Origin: Oegoconia quadripuncta
Lineage: Eukaryota; Arthropoda; Insecta; Lepidoptera; Autostichidae
NCBI GenBank assembly: GCA_949316235.1
Contig: OX438741.1
Location: 16,555,124-16,619,123 of the forward strand
Length of the DNA: 64,000 nt
Reading direction: 5' to 3'
The notes beneath the pieces were generated by a model. That model was not told the origin of the DNA. It saw nothing but the letters and a program-made list of their open reading frames with translations, and searched no databases. The position numbers and the translations under genes are program-made. Positions 30,491 to 40,376 of the stretch are shown in pieces; the stretch's first letter is position 1; each line of letters opens with the position of its first letter.

Positions 30491-31429
30491 TTAATAATGG
30501 ACTGAATATTTATTTATTTATTTTATTTTGCAAACTTCACAGCGTTACATGTTCATATAAAGAAACTAATTACAATCTATATAGCCAAAAATGAAGCTTG
30601 ACAAATTAAAAAAACTAAAAATGTGGGAGAAGAAGAAAATTAACAGATCGAAATATGATGATAGATAAAGAAATGACAGCTAATATAATGAATAGTGAAT
30701 ACGAGTGTTAGGTGTGTGTTGGTGTGTGTGTGTGTTTGTGTTAATATGAATGTGTGTATATATCTGATGGATGATGACTGAGTTTAGTTGAGTGAACGTA
30801 GTGCAGTGCCAAGTCAACCAGTTAAGTCTGAGAGGCGGTTTCAGACAGATGTTGAAGGATACACCGGATGAATCCAATACGACCAAGAAAGAAGATATCC
30901 GCCCCTCCGAATTTTGTATCATATAGGTATATAAATAGGTAAATATTTATTTATTTATTTATTATTATTATTATTATTATATATCACCGAGGGGCAAGGC
31001 TATATTTTTTCTTAAATACTAAACAACTGAAATGTCCGGAGCAACATTTATTAATGTCGACTCCGTAATAGTAAGTGACGATTGCAAGCGGCCTTTACCT
31101 CCTAAGTGAATTCATATGTCGCCGCCACCTTCAATTTAACCTTAACCAATCATCATTACAGCACCGAGATCATTCCCACCTACGGTCACGTGAAACGGAA
31201 ACACAAATGGTTGGTGAGATAGAAAGTGATGGTCATAAAGGGCGGCCGGTAATGAAAGATTATGTTTATCGAGTTGAGGTGTTGGTGGGCCGTGATAAAA
31301 TTGTATCTTTATTTCGGTAATGGAAGTAACTTCTGCTTTTGGTCGGGTATACATTTTTTTTTCGGTTAAGAATTGTTTCTGTTCCCTTAGAAATTATTTA
31401 GAATGTAACGTCGCAATATATTTACGGAA
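30491..31429. other. low-copy sequence with microsatellites
   Basis: A (tg)n-rich patch at 30712-30745 and (att)n at 30941-30985. 31050-31300 is GC-richer and not repeated, with a tcacgtga E-box near 31185. It may be regulatory. Short opposing frames there show no motif. Confidence 0.35.
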
Positions 31430-31690
31430 ACTTGGATGTATTCAATTAACGTATGTATTTATATGGGCGATTTATTTATTTTATTAAATCAATCAATCAA
31501 TCAATCAAATACTCTTTATTGCACAATTAACAAAAGCTACATGAAAATTAGTTTATCGCGCACGCTACCTACATAATGTGCGTAATGCTTCCTAACCCAA
31601 ATGTTGCCTGGAAGAATTTATTATCGGACTTGTTCAGTAATAATTTTTCGTACGAAACTGGTTATGTAGTCACTGTAGCATGTTGTAGTA
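31430..31690 (+). mobile_element. LINE-F 3' UTR, second copy, interrupted
   Basis: gtattcaattaacgtatg and tagtttatcgcgcacgctac match 27110-27165. A (tcaa)n-tailed LINE end in reverse orientation (about 31488-31541, atactctttattgcac) splits it. Confidence 0.7.
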
Positions 31691-32104
31691 ATGTAACATA
31701 AAAGAGATTTAACGTATAACGAATGTAACCATTCCGCCTACTCACACTCCGTCTGTTTTTATAGGCATTAACACAAAACTTGATGAATATTTATTATTAC
31801 ATGCCTCTCATACACGCTCCCTAATAGCGCGTGTCGTTTACACTCAGACGGACAATCTGTAGTTATATGTATTCAGCGAGCTCGCATCATTACCTTCCTA
31901 TAGAACAGTCGGCTGCCAATTGGTAGAATGTGAGCTGTGGGAACTTTTATGACTGTCAGTTTTTGTTTCGCAAGATTGGCGAGGTGATTATTTAAAGGAT
32001 ATCCGAAGTAGTCCATCAAATATACATTGAAATGTAAGTGGCAGTTGAGTTTTATGTCGCCAGTAAGAGATACGATTATTGTTGGAACATAAGTCAATGA
32101 GTGT
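31691..32104. other. no gene seen
   Basis: Low-copy sequence. A minus-strand frame at 31873-32142 has no motif and overlaps the palindrome next to it. Confidence 0.3.
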
Positions 32105-32388
32105 GTGTCATTGGAGAAGATTGTTCGGCATATGCCAGTCATCGTTACAGGTAGATTTCCATGCAGTCTTTTCCGTCACATAAAGTGCAAGATAAAATTA
32201 TAATCGCAACTAACCCCATCCCAACTAACGACGACGAAAACTTAATTTTATCATTAATACAAAATATTAATTGTAATGTAATGGGATTATAATTTTTTCT
32301 TGCACTTTATGTGACCGAATAGACTGCATCGAAATCTACCTTTAATGATGACTGGCATATGCCGAACAATCTTCTCCAATGACACAAT
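32105..32388. mobile_element. palindromic MITE-like element
   Basis: Arms of about 98 bases (starting tgtcattggagaagattgtt and returning as its complement at 32388) flank an ~80-base loop. The arms are about 90 percent complementary. No coding capacity; no target-site duplication identified. Confidence 0.75.
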
Positions 32389-32461
32389 CTCATTTCACTT
32401 GTTTTGTTACATGCAACTTTCTTTCATCTCATTTATACTTAAATATTTTTTTAGAAACGAT

Positions 32462-32676
32462 TCCCAACTAATATTATAAATGAGAAGGTTTGTGTTTGTG
32501 CATGTATGTACTTATGTATGTTTGTTACCTCTTCATGCCTAAACGGCTGGACGGATTTGGATGAAATTTGGTTGGTAGACAGATTAGGACCTGGATTAAC
32601 ATTTAGGTAATTTTTTTTGTTGAATCGGTTTTGACGAAACTTCCACGCGACCAAGTCGCGGGCAGTATGCTAGTTT
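32462..32676. mobile_element. Helitron-like dispersed repeat, third copy
   Basis: Same sequence order as the units at 27385-27782 (cggctggacggatttgg, acagattaggacctggatta, ccaagtcgcgggcag). It ends near gctagt. Confidence 0.6.
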
Positions 32677-33280
32677 AAAAATATGAATTTTACGAGTGTT
32701 TATTATACTTTAAACATACTCGCATGGTTTTTGATCACTTTTCTGTGTTAAGTGATGCATTTTTTTAAAACATAAATCAGTATTTGGTACCGCAGTTCGC
32801 GAACGAAGTCAGTGAAATGAAATGATGTTTACTTGCTTGGATCTTGGGTACATTAAGTTGGTATAATTTCTCCGTCGACGCTACTATTTCAAATAAGTAA
32901 TCTTTAAATTAAATTTAAATAATATTAATATGAAATCAATTTCAAAGTGACATTTAAAATCATATTAAATTAATCATACATCATATACTGGATGAGTATT
33001 TTTACGGTAAGGAAAAAAAGAAAAAAATATATTAGGTAAGTGAAATACCTAGAAGATATTGGCATAGGAAGATTTTTTTTTTTCAAAACTATCATAAAAT
33101 AAAGCGTTAATTGTGTCATTTGACGGTCGCGTTTGTAGCCTATTACACATAATTACATCATAAAATTAAATAAATAAAGAAAACTTTGAGCACATGTGAG
33201 TTCCAAATAACTCACCCGTAGGTATATATGATGGCGCCATTTTGATTGTTTCAACGATCCGGTCCATACACAGTAATATA
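32677..33280. other. no gene seen; short repeat match
   Basis: 32990-33065 is the inverted match of 5085-5150. Otherwise AT-rich with nothing supportable. Confidence 0.35.
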
Positions 33281-34458
33281 CAGGGCGTCCCAAAGTTATG
33301 GGACATGAAGGGGAAGTACCTTAAATATTGTAGATAGTGAATTTTGCTCAAAGAAGACTTTATGTTATTTTTAAAAGTTAGTAATTCTGCATTCATAGAT
33401 TTTCTAAAAATTACTTGCTTCGGCTGGGAATCGAACCGACTTAAATGTGAAAAAAAAAACACCCTACTTTTATGATGCCAATCGAAAGAATAGCTAAAAA
33501 ATAATAACTCTGCCTAAGTAACATAGTATTTTAAAAGAAAGGAACAACATAAAATGATTGAGTCAAATTTCAAGAAAGTTATTTATTGCCGACGACGTTC
33601 GAAAAGTAGCGATATTATCATTCCAAAGATAGCATTGATTATTCGTAAATAAGTACCCACTTCATAAAATAGGTACTAACATAGTTTTCCTTATTATAAG
33701 TGCACGTGTAGATGAAATGATAAAACTTGTATTTCAATACGTCCTCTGTAAGCTAGACAGAAGGCAAACAAACATTTTCCAACAAGATGGAGCTCCGGCT
33801 CATAATAGTCGGAGAGCAGCAGATTTTCTAAATGAATGTTTTCCTACATGGATTGGTACAAATGGACCGATTAGATGGCCGGCCAGATCCCCGGACCTCA
33901 CACCATTAGATTTCTTCTTTTGGGGATACGTGAAAGATATGCTATACAAAAAGCGATACGAGAACGTAGGCGAGTTGCAAACAGAATTGTGCCATATCAC
34001 ATCGAGTGTTCACCATAAAATGATTAGAAAATCAACAGGCAGCGGGCTCATTAAAAGATTGGCGATTTGCGTAAGACAAGAGGGATCACATTTTGAGCAT
34101 TTAATTAATTAATTTACAAAAAAATACCTACTTAATTGACTACGGCAGTTTCATGTATGTTTTTTATTTGATTAAAATGATTAATTTCACGTTGTTCCTT
34201 TCTTTTAAAATACTATGTTACTTAGGCAGAGTTATTATTTTTTAGCTATTCTTTCGATTGGCATCATAAAAGTAGGGTGTTTTTTTTTTCACATTTGAGT
34301 CGGTTCGATTCCCAGCCGAAGCAAATAATTTTTAGAAAATCTATGAATGCAGAATTACTAACTTTTAAAAATAACATAAAGTCTTCTTTGAGCAAAATTC
34401 ACTATCTACGATATTTAAGGTACTTCCCCTTCATGTCCCATAACTTTGGGACGCCCTG
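33281..34458. mobile_element. mariner/Tc1-like transposon with 269-bp terminal inverted repeats
   Basis: The element starts cagggcgtcccaaagttatg and ends in its complement. TA flanks both ends (33279-33280 and 34459-34460), the insertion signature of this superfamily. The inverted repeats extend about 269 bases each (33281-33549, 34190-34458) and are nearly identical. The core holds only the last part of a transposase. It is internally deleted and non-autonomous. Within the repeats, ggaatcgaacc-type sequence resembles that at 35871-36190. Confidence 0.92.
33717..34112 (+). pseudogene. C-terminal half of a mariner/Tc1-like transposase
   Basis: The frame of 131 codons contains IFQQDGAPAHNSRRAADFL, then NGPIRWPARSPDLTPLDFFF, then WGYVKDMLYKKRYENVGELQ. 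The D of QQDGAPAH is the second catalytic aspartate and the D of TPLDFF the third, with 40 residues between by my count. Full transposases of this group have about 340 residues; the DNA-binding part and the first catalytic aspartate are missing. The ATG at 33717 is merely the first in frame. The frame is otherwise open, so decay is recent compared with other elements here. Confidence 0.9.
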
Positions 34459-34939
34459 TATAAGTTCATGCATTTAAAGCAATAAATTCCTCCAATTCAT
34501 TACCACTGGAGCGGTAAGAGCGGCTGCATGCCACGCGTTTACCTTCCGCTAGATCGAAAGACGCGCCGTGAATGGCGCGCCTAATTGCGACGATACGTTG
34601 TCACGTGGCGGAGTGTGCCACTAGCTTTATTCGCACATTCTAAATTCAAATCTCCATGTTCGATTTTCAAACTTATTCGTTTTCTTCTTTATTGTAATGG
34701 AGGAAGGTTGTTTTCGAGGTGATCAGATTGTGTAAATAGGGGTGTTCATATGATGTAAGAACGTAACTGTGACAAATGAACGTGAGTTTGAACTTTACAA
34801 CGTTTGAACGATTTTGAATTGAATTTTGTATTGGGGATGAGATTACAGGGAAATGTGTAGGTACGAGGTCGTAGTTGTAAATTATTATCACTTTCTAATT
34901 TTTCTTTTTGTTAACGCACTCTCAAATAGGTAACAGCAG
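34459..34939. other. low-copy sequence with a GC-richer patch
   Basis: 34500-34640 contains gaatggcgcgcctaattgcg and gttgtcacgtggcgg, and is not repeated here. Possible regulatory DNA, unproven. The rest has no feature. Confidence 0.3.
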
Positions 34940-35205
34940 TTTTTTTTCTTTTTTTCTCACACATAAGTGTATGTGGGAACGCGCCTGACTGCTGTTTTAT
35001 GTTGAAAACATAAGTGAAAGAGGGGTTGCGCTGAAAACCAGCGCTGTCAATTGCCATAAGACATATTGGCAGCAAATGCTGACGCCCAATCCCTTTGCCA
35101 CAAATACATACATTTAAATAAGGAAAATGTTATACCTTACGAAATTTTCTGTATTTGTTGGCAATAAATACTTTTCTTTCTTTCTTTCCTTCTTTCTTTC
35201 TAATT
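34940..35205 (+). mobile_element. LINE 3' end with (ttct)n tail
   Basis: acgcccaatccctttgccac, then tatttgttggcaataaatac, followed by ttctttctttcc units. No coding part is recognised. Confidence 0.6.
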
Positions 35206-35289
35206 GTTGGGTCCCTTAACCGAAATCCTTATAGCATACTGACTATCTATTCTATACAGTTGAATTTTTCAAGTGCTCAAAATAGTCTC

Positions 35290-35847
35290 GGGCTCGATTC
35301 GATCCCCAGCGGGGTACATGTTTAAGTACTCGATTTAGTTGGTGGTAGGGTATTTTAAATGTCCGCCTGGCTAGCTACTACCATCTTATCTAAATCTGCC
35401 GCCAAGCAGCAGTCCGGTGAGCGAGGGCGCCGGAGGCCCACCTTCCAGTCTCTCTCCAGAATGGTAGCGGTATTTAAAGAGTTAGTACCCCAGGAGGGTA
35501 CCAGCACTGCTGGAGAATCCCTCATCGCTCAGGCTGCCCTACTTATTCTGGGGTGGACACCTTCCTCAAAGGCCGGCAACGCATCTGTGACCCTTTTGGT
35601 GTTGCGGGTGCCCATGGGCGGCGGTGATTGCTTTCCATCAGGTGACCCGCATGCTCGTTTGCCGCCCTCTCATATAAAAAAAAAATGTTAATAGCATTGT
35701 TGTGTCCCGGTTGTCAGAGATAAGATAGCCAGTTCCCCAAAAGTGTTGGGGTTTCCGGGTCAGTACGCTTCCACCTTCGACCTCATCTTCACTTAACATC
35801 AGGTGTGATTGAGGTCAAGTACCAACCCGTTGTGCATAAAAAAAACC
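35290..35847 (+). mobile_element. SINE-A split by a LINE-G tail
   Basis: Head with B box (attcgatccccagcgggg) to 35411, then foreign DNA, then the remaining body and tail from 35685 to an A run. The SINE is otherwise well preserved. Confidence 0.9.
35412..35684 (+). mobile_element. LINE-G 3' end inserted in SINE-A
   Basis: cctcaaaggccggcaacgca, cccatgggcggcggtgattg, catcaggtgacccgc and an A tail match the end of 26190-26830. No target-site duplication is visible: the SINE resumes without overlap. Confidence 0.85.
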
Positions 35848-35849
35848 TT

Positions 35850-36200
35850 GATCATTGGATTTATGAAATTTCAATATTTCTAGCCAGGAATCGAACCCGT
35901 TGATTTTGAAAAAAAAAACACACTGTATTATTATACTATTCGAGAGTGTCGCTAATTCTTCTTCTTAGCGAGTCGATGGCAAAAATATCAAATTCTTGAG
36001 GACCAGAATGTGGCCACGCGTACAGCATTGTCGCTAATCAAGGAACGAATTTTGCGAAGCTATCATTGCTTCGCAACTAGTTAGTACTATCTGTGGCAAT
36101 GATATACAGCAAACTTACGTGCGTGTTTTTTTTTCTTCAAAATCAACGGGTTCGATTCCTGGCTAGGAAAAGTTAAATTTTAGCAGAATATAAATCCTAA
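35850..36200. mobile_element. MITE with inverted ends, mariner-related
   Basis: Inverted arms (ccaggaatcgaacccgttga near 35885 and complement near 36170) flank about 200 bases. The arms resemble a subterminal part of the 33281-34458 element (gaatcgaacc, then an A run and cac). No frame. Likely a related non-autonomous element. Confidence 0.65.
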
Positions 36201-36431
36201 AATATTGTTTATAGTAATGTTTAATGTTCTTCTTCTTATTTTTGAGGATGGCAACCAACCCACCTCACTGTCGAGGGACATTACTGCCAGTTTCGAGTGA
36301 AAAAAATTCTCTTATTTCTTCAGTTTTTAAGTCAGTCTCAGTCAAAACAAGTAATTCGTCGTATACTTGGCGTATACAGAGTCTAGTCACGATCAAGTCA
36401 TTCTTCAGTAAAGAGGCAGAATGCTTTACAA

Positions 36432-36636
36432 AAGATTTTGGCGGCTTCTTGTGGGAACCCGAAAGCTCCGTTACGCACTTTAATTTACACTTCCCTTCAC
36501 TTGTACACTATCACTAACGTTTGCTGCACAATATTCTCCCATTATTAAGCTTCAAAAGTTAGAATGCACAAATTATAAGACTTATAAAGAAAAATGCTAC
36601 TTCACTCGCCGAGTTCCCGCCAAAAAGCCATGTTTA
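36432..36636. repeat. unclassified repeat U3, copy 1
   Basis: Matches 47374-47574: gcggcttcttgtgggaaccc, ttaatttacac, attattaagcttcaaaa, gagttcccgccaaaaagcc. The ends form an imperfect inverted repeat (ttttggcgg at the left, ccgccaaaa at the right), so a small DNA transposon is possible. Confidence 0.7.
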
Positions 36637-37469
36637 ATGTTAATAGATTTTTCGTAAAGTTTTTTCTTATAACCTGGCAAAGGGCACGGACCCCATGCAC
36701 CCAAGTTTTTATCCACGCAGGCGAAAACATTAAATTCTTCATTCGACAGCCTAAAGACTTTCTATTAAGACATTCATTAAATACAAAATCTCAATAGATC
36801 CTGTATTCTAATACAATATTTACCTGTCCATAAACGGGCCACATCAACGAAAGCAATATCCCACACTTAAAAAAAAACCACCATCATTCTCCAGCTATTC
36901 AGGCGGAATGATATATCGACCTCCCTCACAATCCAATAATCACTCTACCACTGTAACTTAAAGTGTAATATCCCTTGAAAGATCGGTTTTTGAAACTCAA
37001 GTTGTAGACTTCACGGAAATTGAAGTTTACGCGGTTGAAATAGAGTTGGTTTTAGAGGAATGACGTGTTGAAAGTGGACACGGTATTAAAAGCGTTGTCC
37101 GGCAAAATGAACTACGCAAGATGTATGAGCAAGCGGATTAAAAATGTTTGTACGCCCCATTATACATGGTGTAATGAAAGACCCTAAACGTGCCTCTTTA
37201 TTAACCACAGGGTGTTTTAATTGAAGGCCCGGTTCAATAAAGCCTTTGAATGATGAAGGTCTGACGTCAGATGATGATCAAAAGATGGTAATTTTCGAGG
37301 TGACCGTTATGTTATTAAAAATATTTTGTAATCTCGGGTTAATCCGTTGTGGCTACAGGCTGGTTGTGTTAACAATTCTTTAGGATTTTGGGAACTAGCG
37401 TTTATTCACTTACCATAATACCTACAATGCAATAGGTAGTTAATCACAATCTTAAGTTAACTTAATCAG
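36637..37469. other. no gene seen
   Basis: Low-copy sequence without supportable features. Confidence 0.35.
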
Positions 37470-38215
37470 TGGTATTCGATTAGCGAAATTAAGCAATGTC
37501 TGTCGCGGTCAGTCCCTGGATGGGTGACCAATAGTAGTTTCCGTACTTCGCAGGGCTATTTCAAACTTCAACTTCAAATTTCAAGCATTTATTTCAACGT
37601 AAGATACATGATATCATTTGTTGAATGTCAATTTAAATCTACTGGAAATAAAAAAGTTTATTGCATTTATCTGTCAGTCGGTATGTCCAAGCTACTACCG
37701 CTTCGGAAAGGGAAATTGACTGTGGGAAAAGAAGAGGCGCAAGAAACCCACAGGATCAATGTTGTCATTTATTAAAAAAAAAAAATTATATAACAAATAC
37801 AATTTCATAATTTTGGGGAGCTGGTCGAAGTACACCAAGCGTGTTTGTTATTCAGGTAGTCACTAATTTCATAATAACAACTTTTTTTACTAATGTTATT
37901 TTGACATGATCTTTAAATTTTTTCTCAGTTAGATTAATGATATTCTCAAGTATAAGGTTATAAAAGCGTATACAGTGTCCCACAAATGATGCTTAGTCTG
38001 AACATAGGGATAGCCAATTTGTTCTTATATCGGTTAAATATTCGGTCCCGGTTGTCAATTGAAGGCGATCGTTATGCCGGTTAAAATATTAGCAGTTAGG
38101 TGTACACTTGTCTGACATACATCCACCAACCACCATACATACCACCAGGTCCATAACCTCTCCCACTGAGAGAGGCTGTGCCCTAACAGTGGAGATATGT
38201 ATATAGGCTGTTTAT
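37470..38215 (+). mobile_element. SINE with a 5S rRNA-like head, copy 2, interrupted
   Basis: 37477-37530 reads cgattagcgaaattaagcaa, gtcgcggtcagtccc, tggatgggtgacca. After ttccgtacttcgcagggc a LINE-M (37559-38029) intervenes. The SINE resumes with tattcggtcccggttgtc, gaaggcgatcgttatg, ccctaacagtgga and ataggctgtttatgatga. This copy gives the clearest full plan of the family. Confidence 0.85.
37559..38029 (-). mobile_element. LINE-M 3' end inserted in the 5S-headed SINE
   Basis: Same 3' region as 24405-24705 but extending further upstream (a FxxHxxxFYNLIPENIIN-like coding end is hinted at near 37900-37990, frameshifted). An internal A run lies at 37774-37785. Confidence 0.7.
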
Positions 38216-38377
38216 GATGACACATCCTTTTATTTATACGTATAAGATTTAATAAGCCCGGACAGAGAAGCGTTTATAATAATTTAATACCAACTACTGA
38301 GAATATGAAAATATATTTGTCGTAGATAGCGACAAATTAGCGATAGAATTCATTATTCGAACGGTCAACTGATTATC

Positions 38378-39262
38378 ATAATACGCGGTTAATGGGAAGT
38401 AAACCTGGTGGCGCTGATGTCGCCGAAAACGGCGCGGTGACGACGTAACAGTAATATAAGGTCTGCACATCGAAAATGACAGGGACTTTGCTACCAGCCT
38501 TCAAAGGAGTCGGAGCTCCATTGAACACATCAACGACTGTGAGTGATTCTGATTACCTACTATCACCGACGTGTGGAAGAGTACGGTGAGTCGTTAGTTA
38601 ATAAGAAGTTGATCATGGGATTTGAGCAATGAGGAATTATAGACTAGGTCCGGCTGAATTCCACAGACTGCACGCGAGAGCCAAGTTGTACGGCATGAGG
38701 GGCGTGCATATGTTTACTTTTCACCAGTAAGCATCTCGGGTTCCATAATCATAATGGAATGTGAATACATTGTCTTTTTTTTTATGCACAACGGGTTAGC
38801 ACTTGACCTCAATAACACTTGATGTTAAGTGAAGATGAGACCGAAGGTGGAGGCGTACTGACCCGGAAACCCCAACGCATTTGGGGAACTGGCTATCTTA
38901 TCTTTGCCAACCGGAACACAACAATGCTATTAACATTGTTGCTTGGCGGCAGATTTAGATAAGGTGGTGGTAGCTAGCCAGGCGGACATTTAAAATGCCC
39001 TACCACCAACCAAACCGAGTACTTAAACATGGGGATCGAACCCGCGACCTTCGAATCGTAAACTCAATGTTGTTTACATTGAGCCACGGAGGCGGTCTAT
39101 TTACCTATAGTAGCTTGCAATAATGTCGCCATTGCCCGAGCAACCCTTTTCCACGCGCCTGGCACCGTCCTGGTCGGTAGCAACGCCCACCCGCCCATCT
39201 ATGACATATTAATTAATATTTGCCCATCTTAGTACCCAGTTAATGCAGTAGGGGTACATGTA
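38378..39262. repeat. unclassified repeat U1, second copy, interrupted
   Basis: 38378-38488 and 39113-39262 match the two halves of 20964-21180. The intervening 620 bases contain unrelated sequence (38490-38774) and a SINE-A. The extra stretch may be part of the original element lost from the 21-kb copy, or an insertion. Confidence 0.65.
38775..39095 (-). mobile_element. SINE-A, nearly full length
   Basis: All parts are present on the minus strand. A short deletion before the B box removes the ccccgctg segment. Confidence 0.92.
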
Positions 39263-39630
39263 TATAAGTCCAACAGCCCTGCATGCCCTTGCCTTAATAA
39301 AATACTCAATCACAAATATGAACTTCAAAATTTCTTGATCTTTACACTGTACAGGTATTGCATATGATCCTCCATATTAAATAGAAATTAACTGCGTAAA
39401 AACCACAAATCTTTCATCCAGCATTTCTTGGGCATACATATAAGAGTAGGGCATACTCTAAAACCCTAGGCACTCCACTGTGTTAATGATATCGTTTTGT
39501 AAACCCTTTACTCTGGCAAACAAACACATAACACCATAGTAAATTTTTAATTAAATATAGCCATAGCAACGGGCCCAGAACTAGGAAAGTAAAAAATTAT
39601 TTCATTGACAAATTAAATAGTATGGGGTAA
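39263..39630. other. no gene seen
   Basis: Low-copy AT-rich sequence. Confidence 0.3.
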
Positions 39631-39927
39631 CCGCCTCTGTGGCTCAATGTAAACAATATAAGGTTTAAGAGTCGGAGGTCGCTGTTTCGATCCACAGCGG
39701 GGCACATGTTTGGTACTCTGTTTGGTTGGTGGTAGGGCATTTTAAATGTACACCGACCTAGCCATCACCATCTTAATATCTAAGTTTGCCGCTAAATACA
39801 AATTAAGTTAATGGCATTGTTGTGTTCAGGTTGTCTGAGATATGATAGCTAGTCCCCCAATTAGGCCTCATTTTCACTTAGCATCAGGTGTGATTGAGGC
39901 CAAGTGCTAACCCGTTCTGCATAAAAA
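39631..39927 (+). mobile_element. SINE-A, old diverged copy
   Basis: Complete order of parts, but with many substitutions (B box gtttcgatccac) and a deletion of the cttccacctt segment. The most diverged full-length copy here. Confidence 0.9.
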
Positions 39928-40325
39928 TATTCACAGAAAAATATTTTTCTCCACAAAATGTTTGCTACATCTTGATATTCACAATAAAATTGTCATTGGC
40001 ATGTTGTCAGAAAGAATATCTCTTATTTATTGCAAAGGTGTCCGTCGGGTTCGTTATTTATGCGAAGTTACGACTGTCGAGAAGCACCTTCTCGTCAAAT
40101 TAAATTTAAGCGAAATGCCGCAGTTTATTAGCGGTTTCCGGAACAAAACATGTTTATATTCAGCTCAATTACTTACGAGGTGACCGCTAGAGATGGGGCA
40201 TTGTAGCCGATTTCGGTTAATCGTTATAAAAATTATCATCATCACATAATCAGTCACAGAACTACCACTGGCTACTGAAGTATCCATGCAACGACATCCC
40301 AAAATATCCTTGCCGGCTCGTGGTC
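39928..40325. other. no gene seen
   Basis: Two overlapping frames (39894-40183) have no motif. The region ends at the T run that is the LINE-D tail. Confidence 0.35.
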
Positions 40326-40376
40326 TTTTTTTTTTTTTTTTTTTATTAAAAACTGGATTCGCGTTTGGCCACAATC

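Noticed and set aside
33166..33462. 98-codon minus-strand ORF and 66-codon plus-strand ORF at 34277
   Set aside because: They are the same sequence read in the two terminal inverted repeats of the mariner-like element, not genes.
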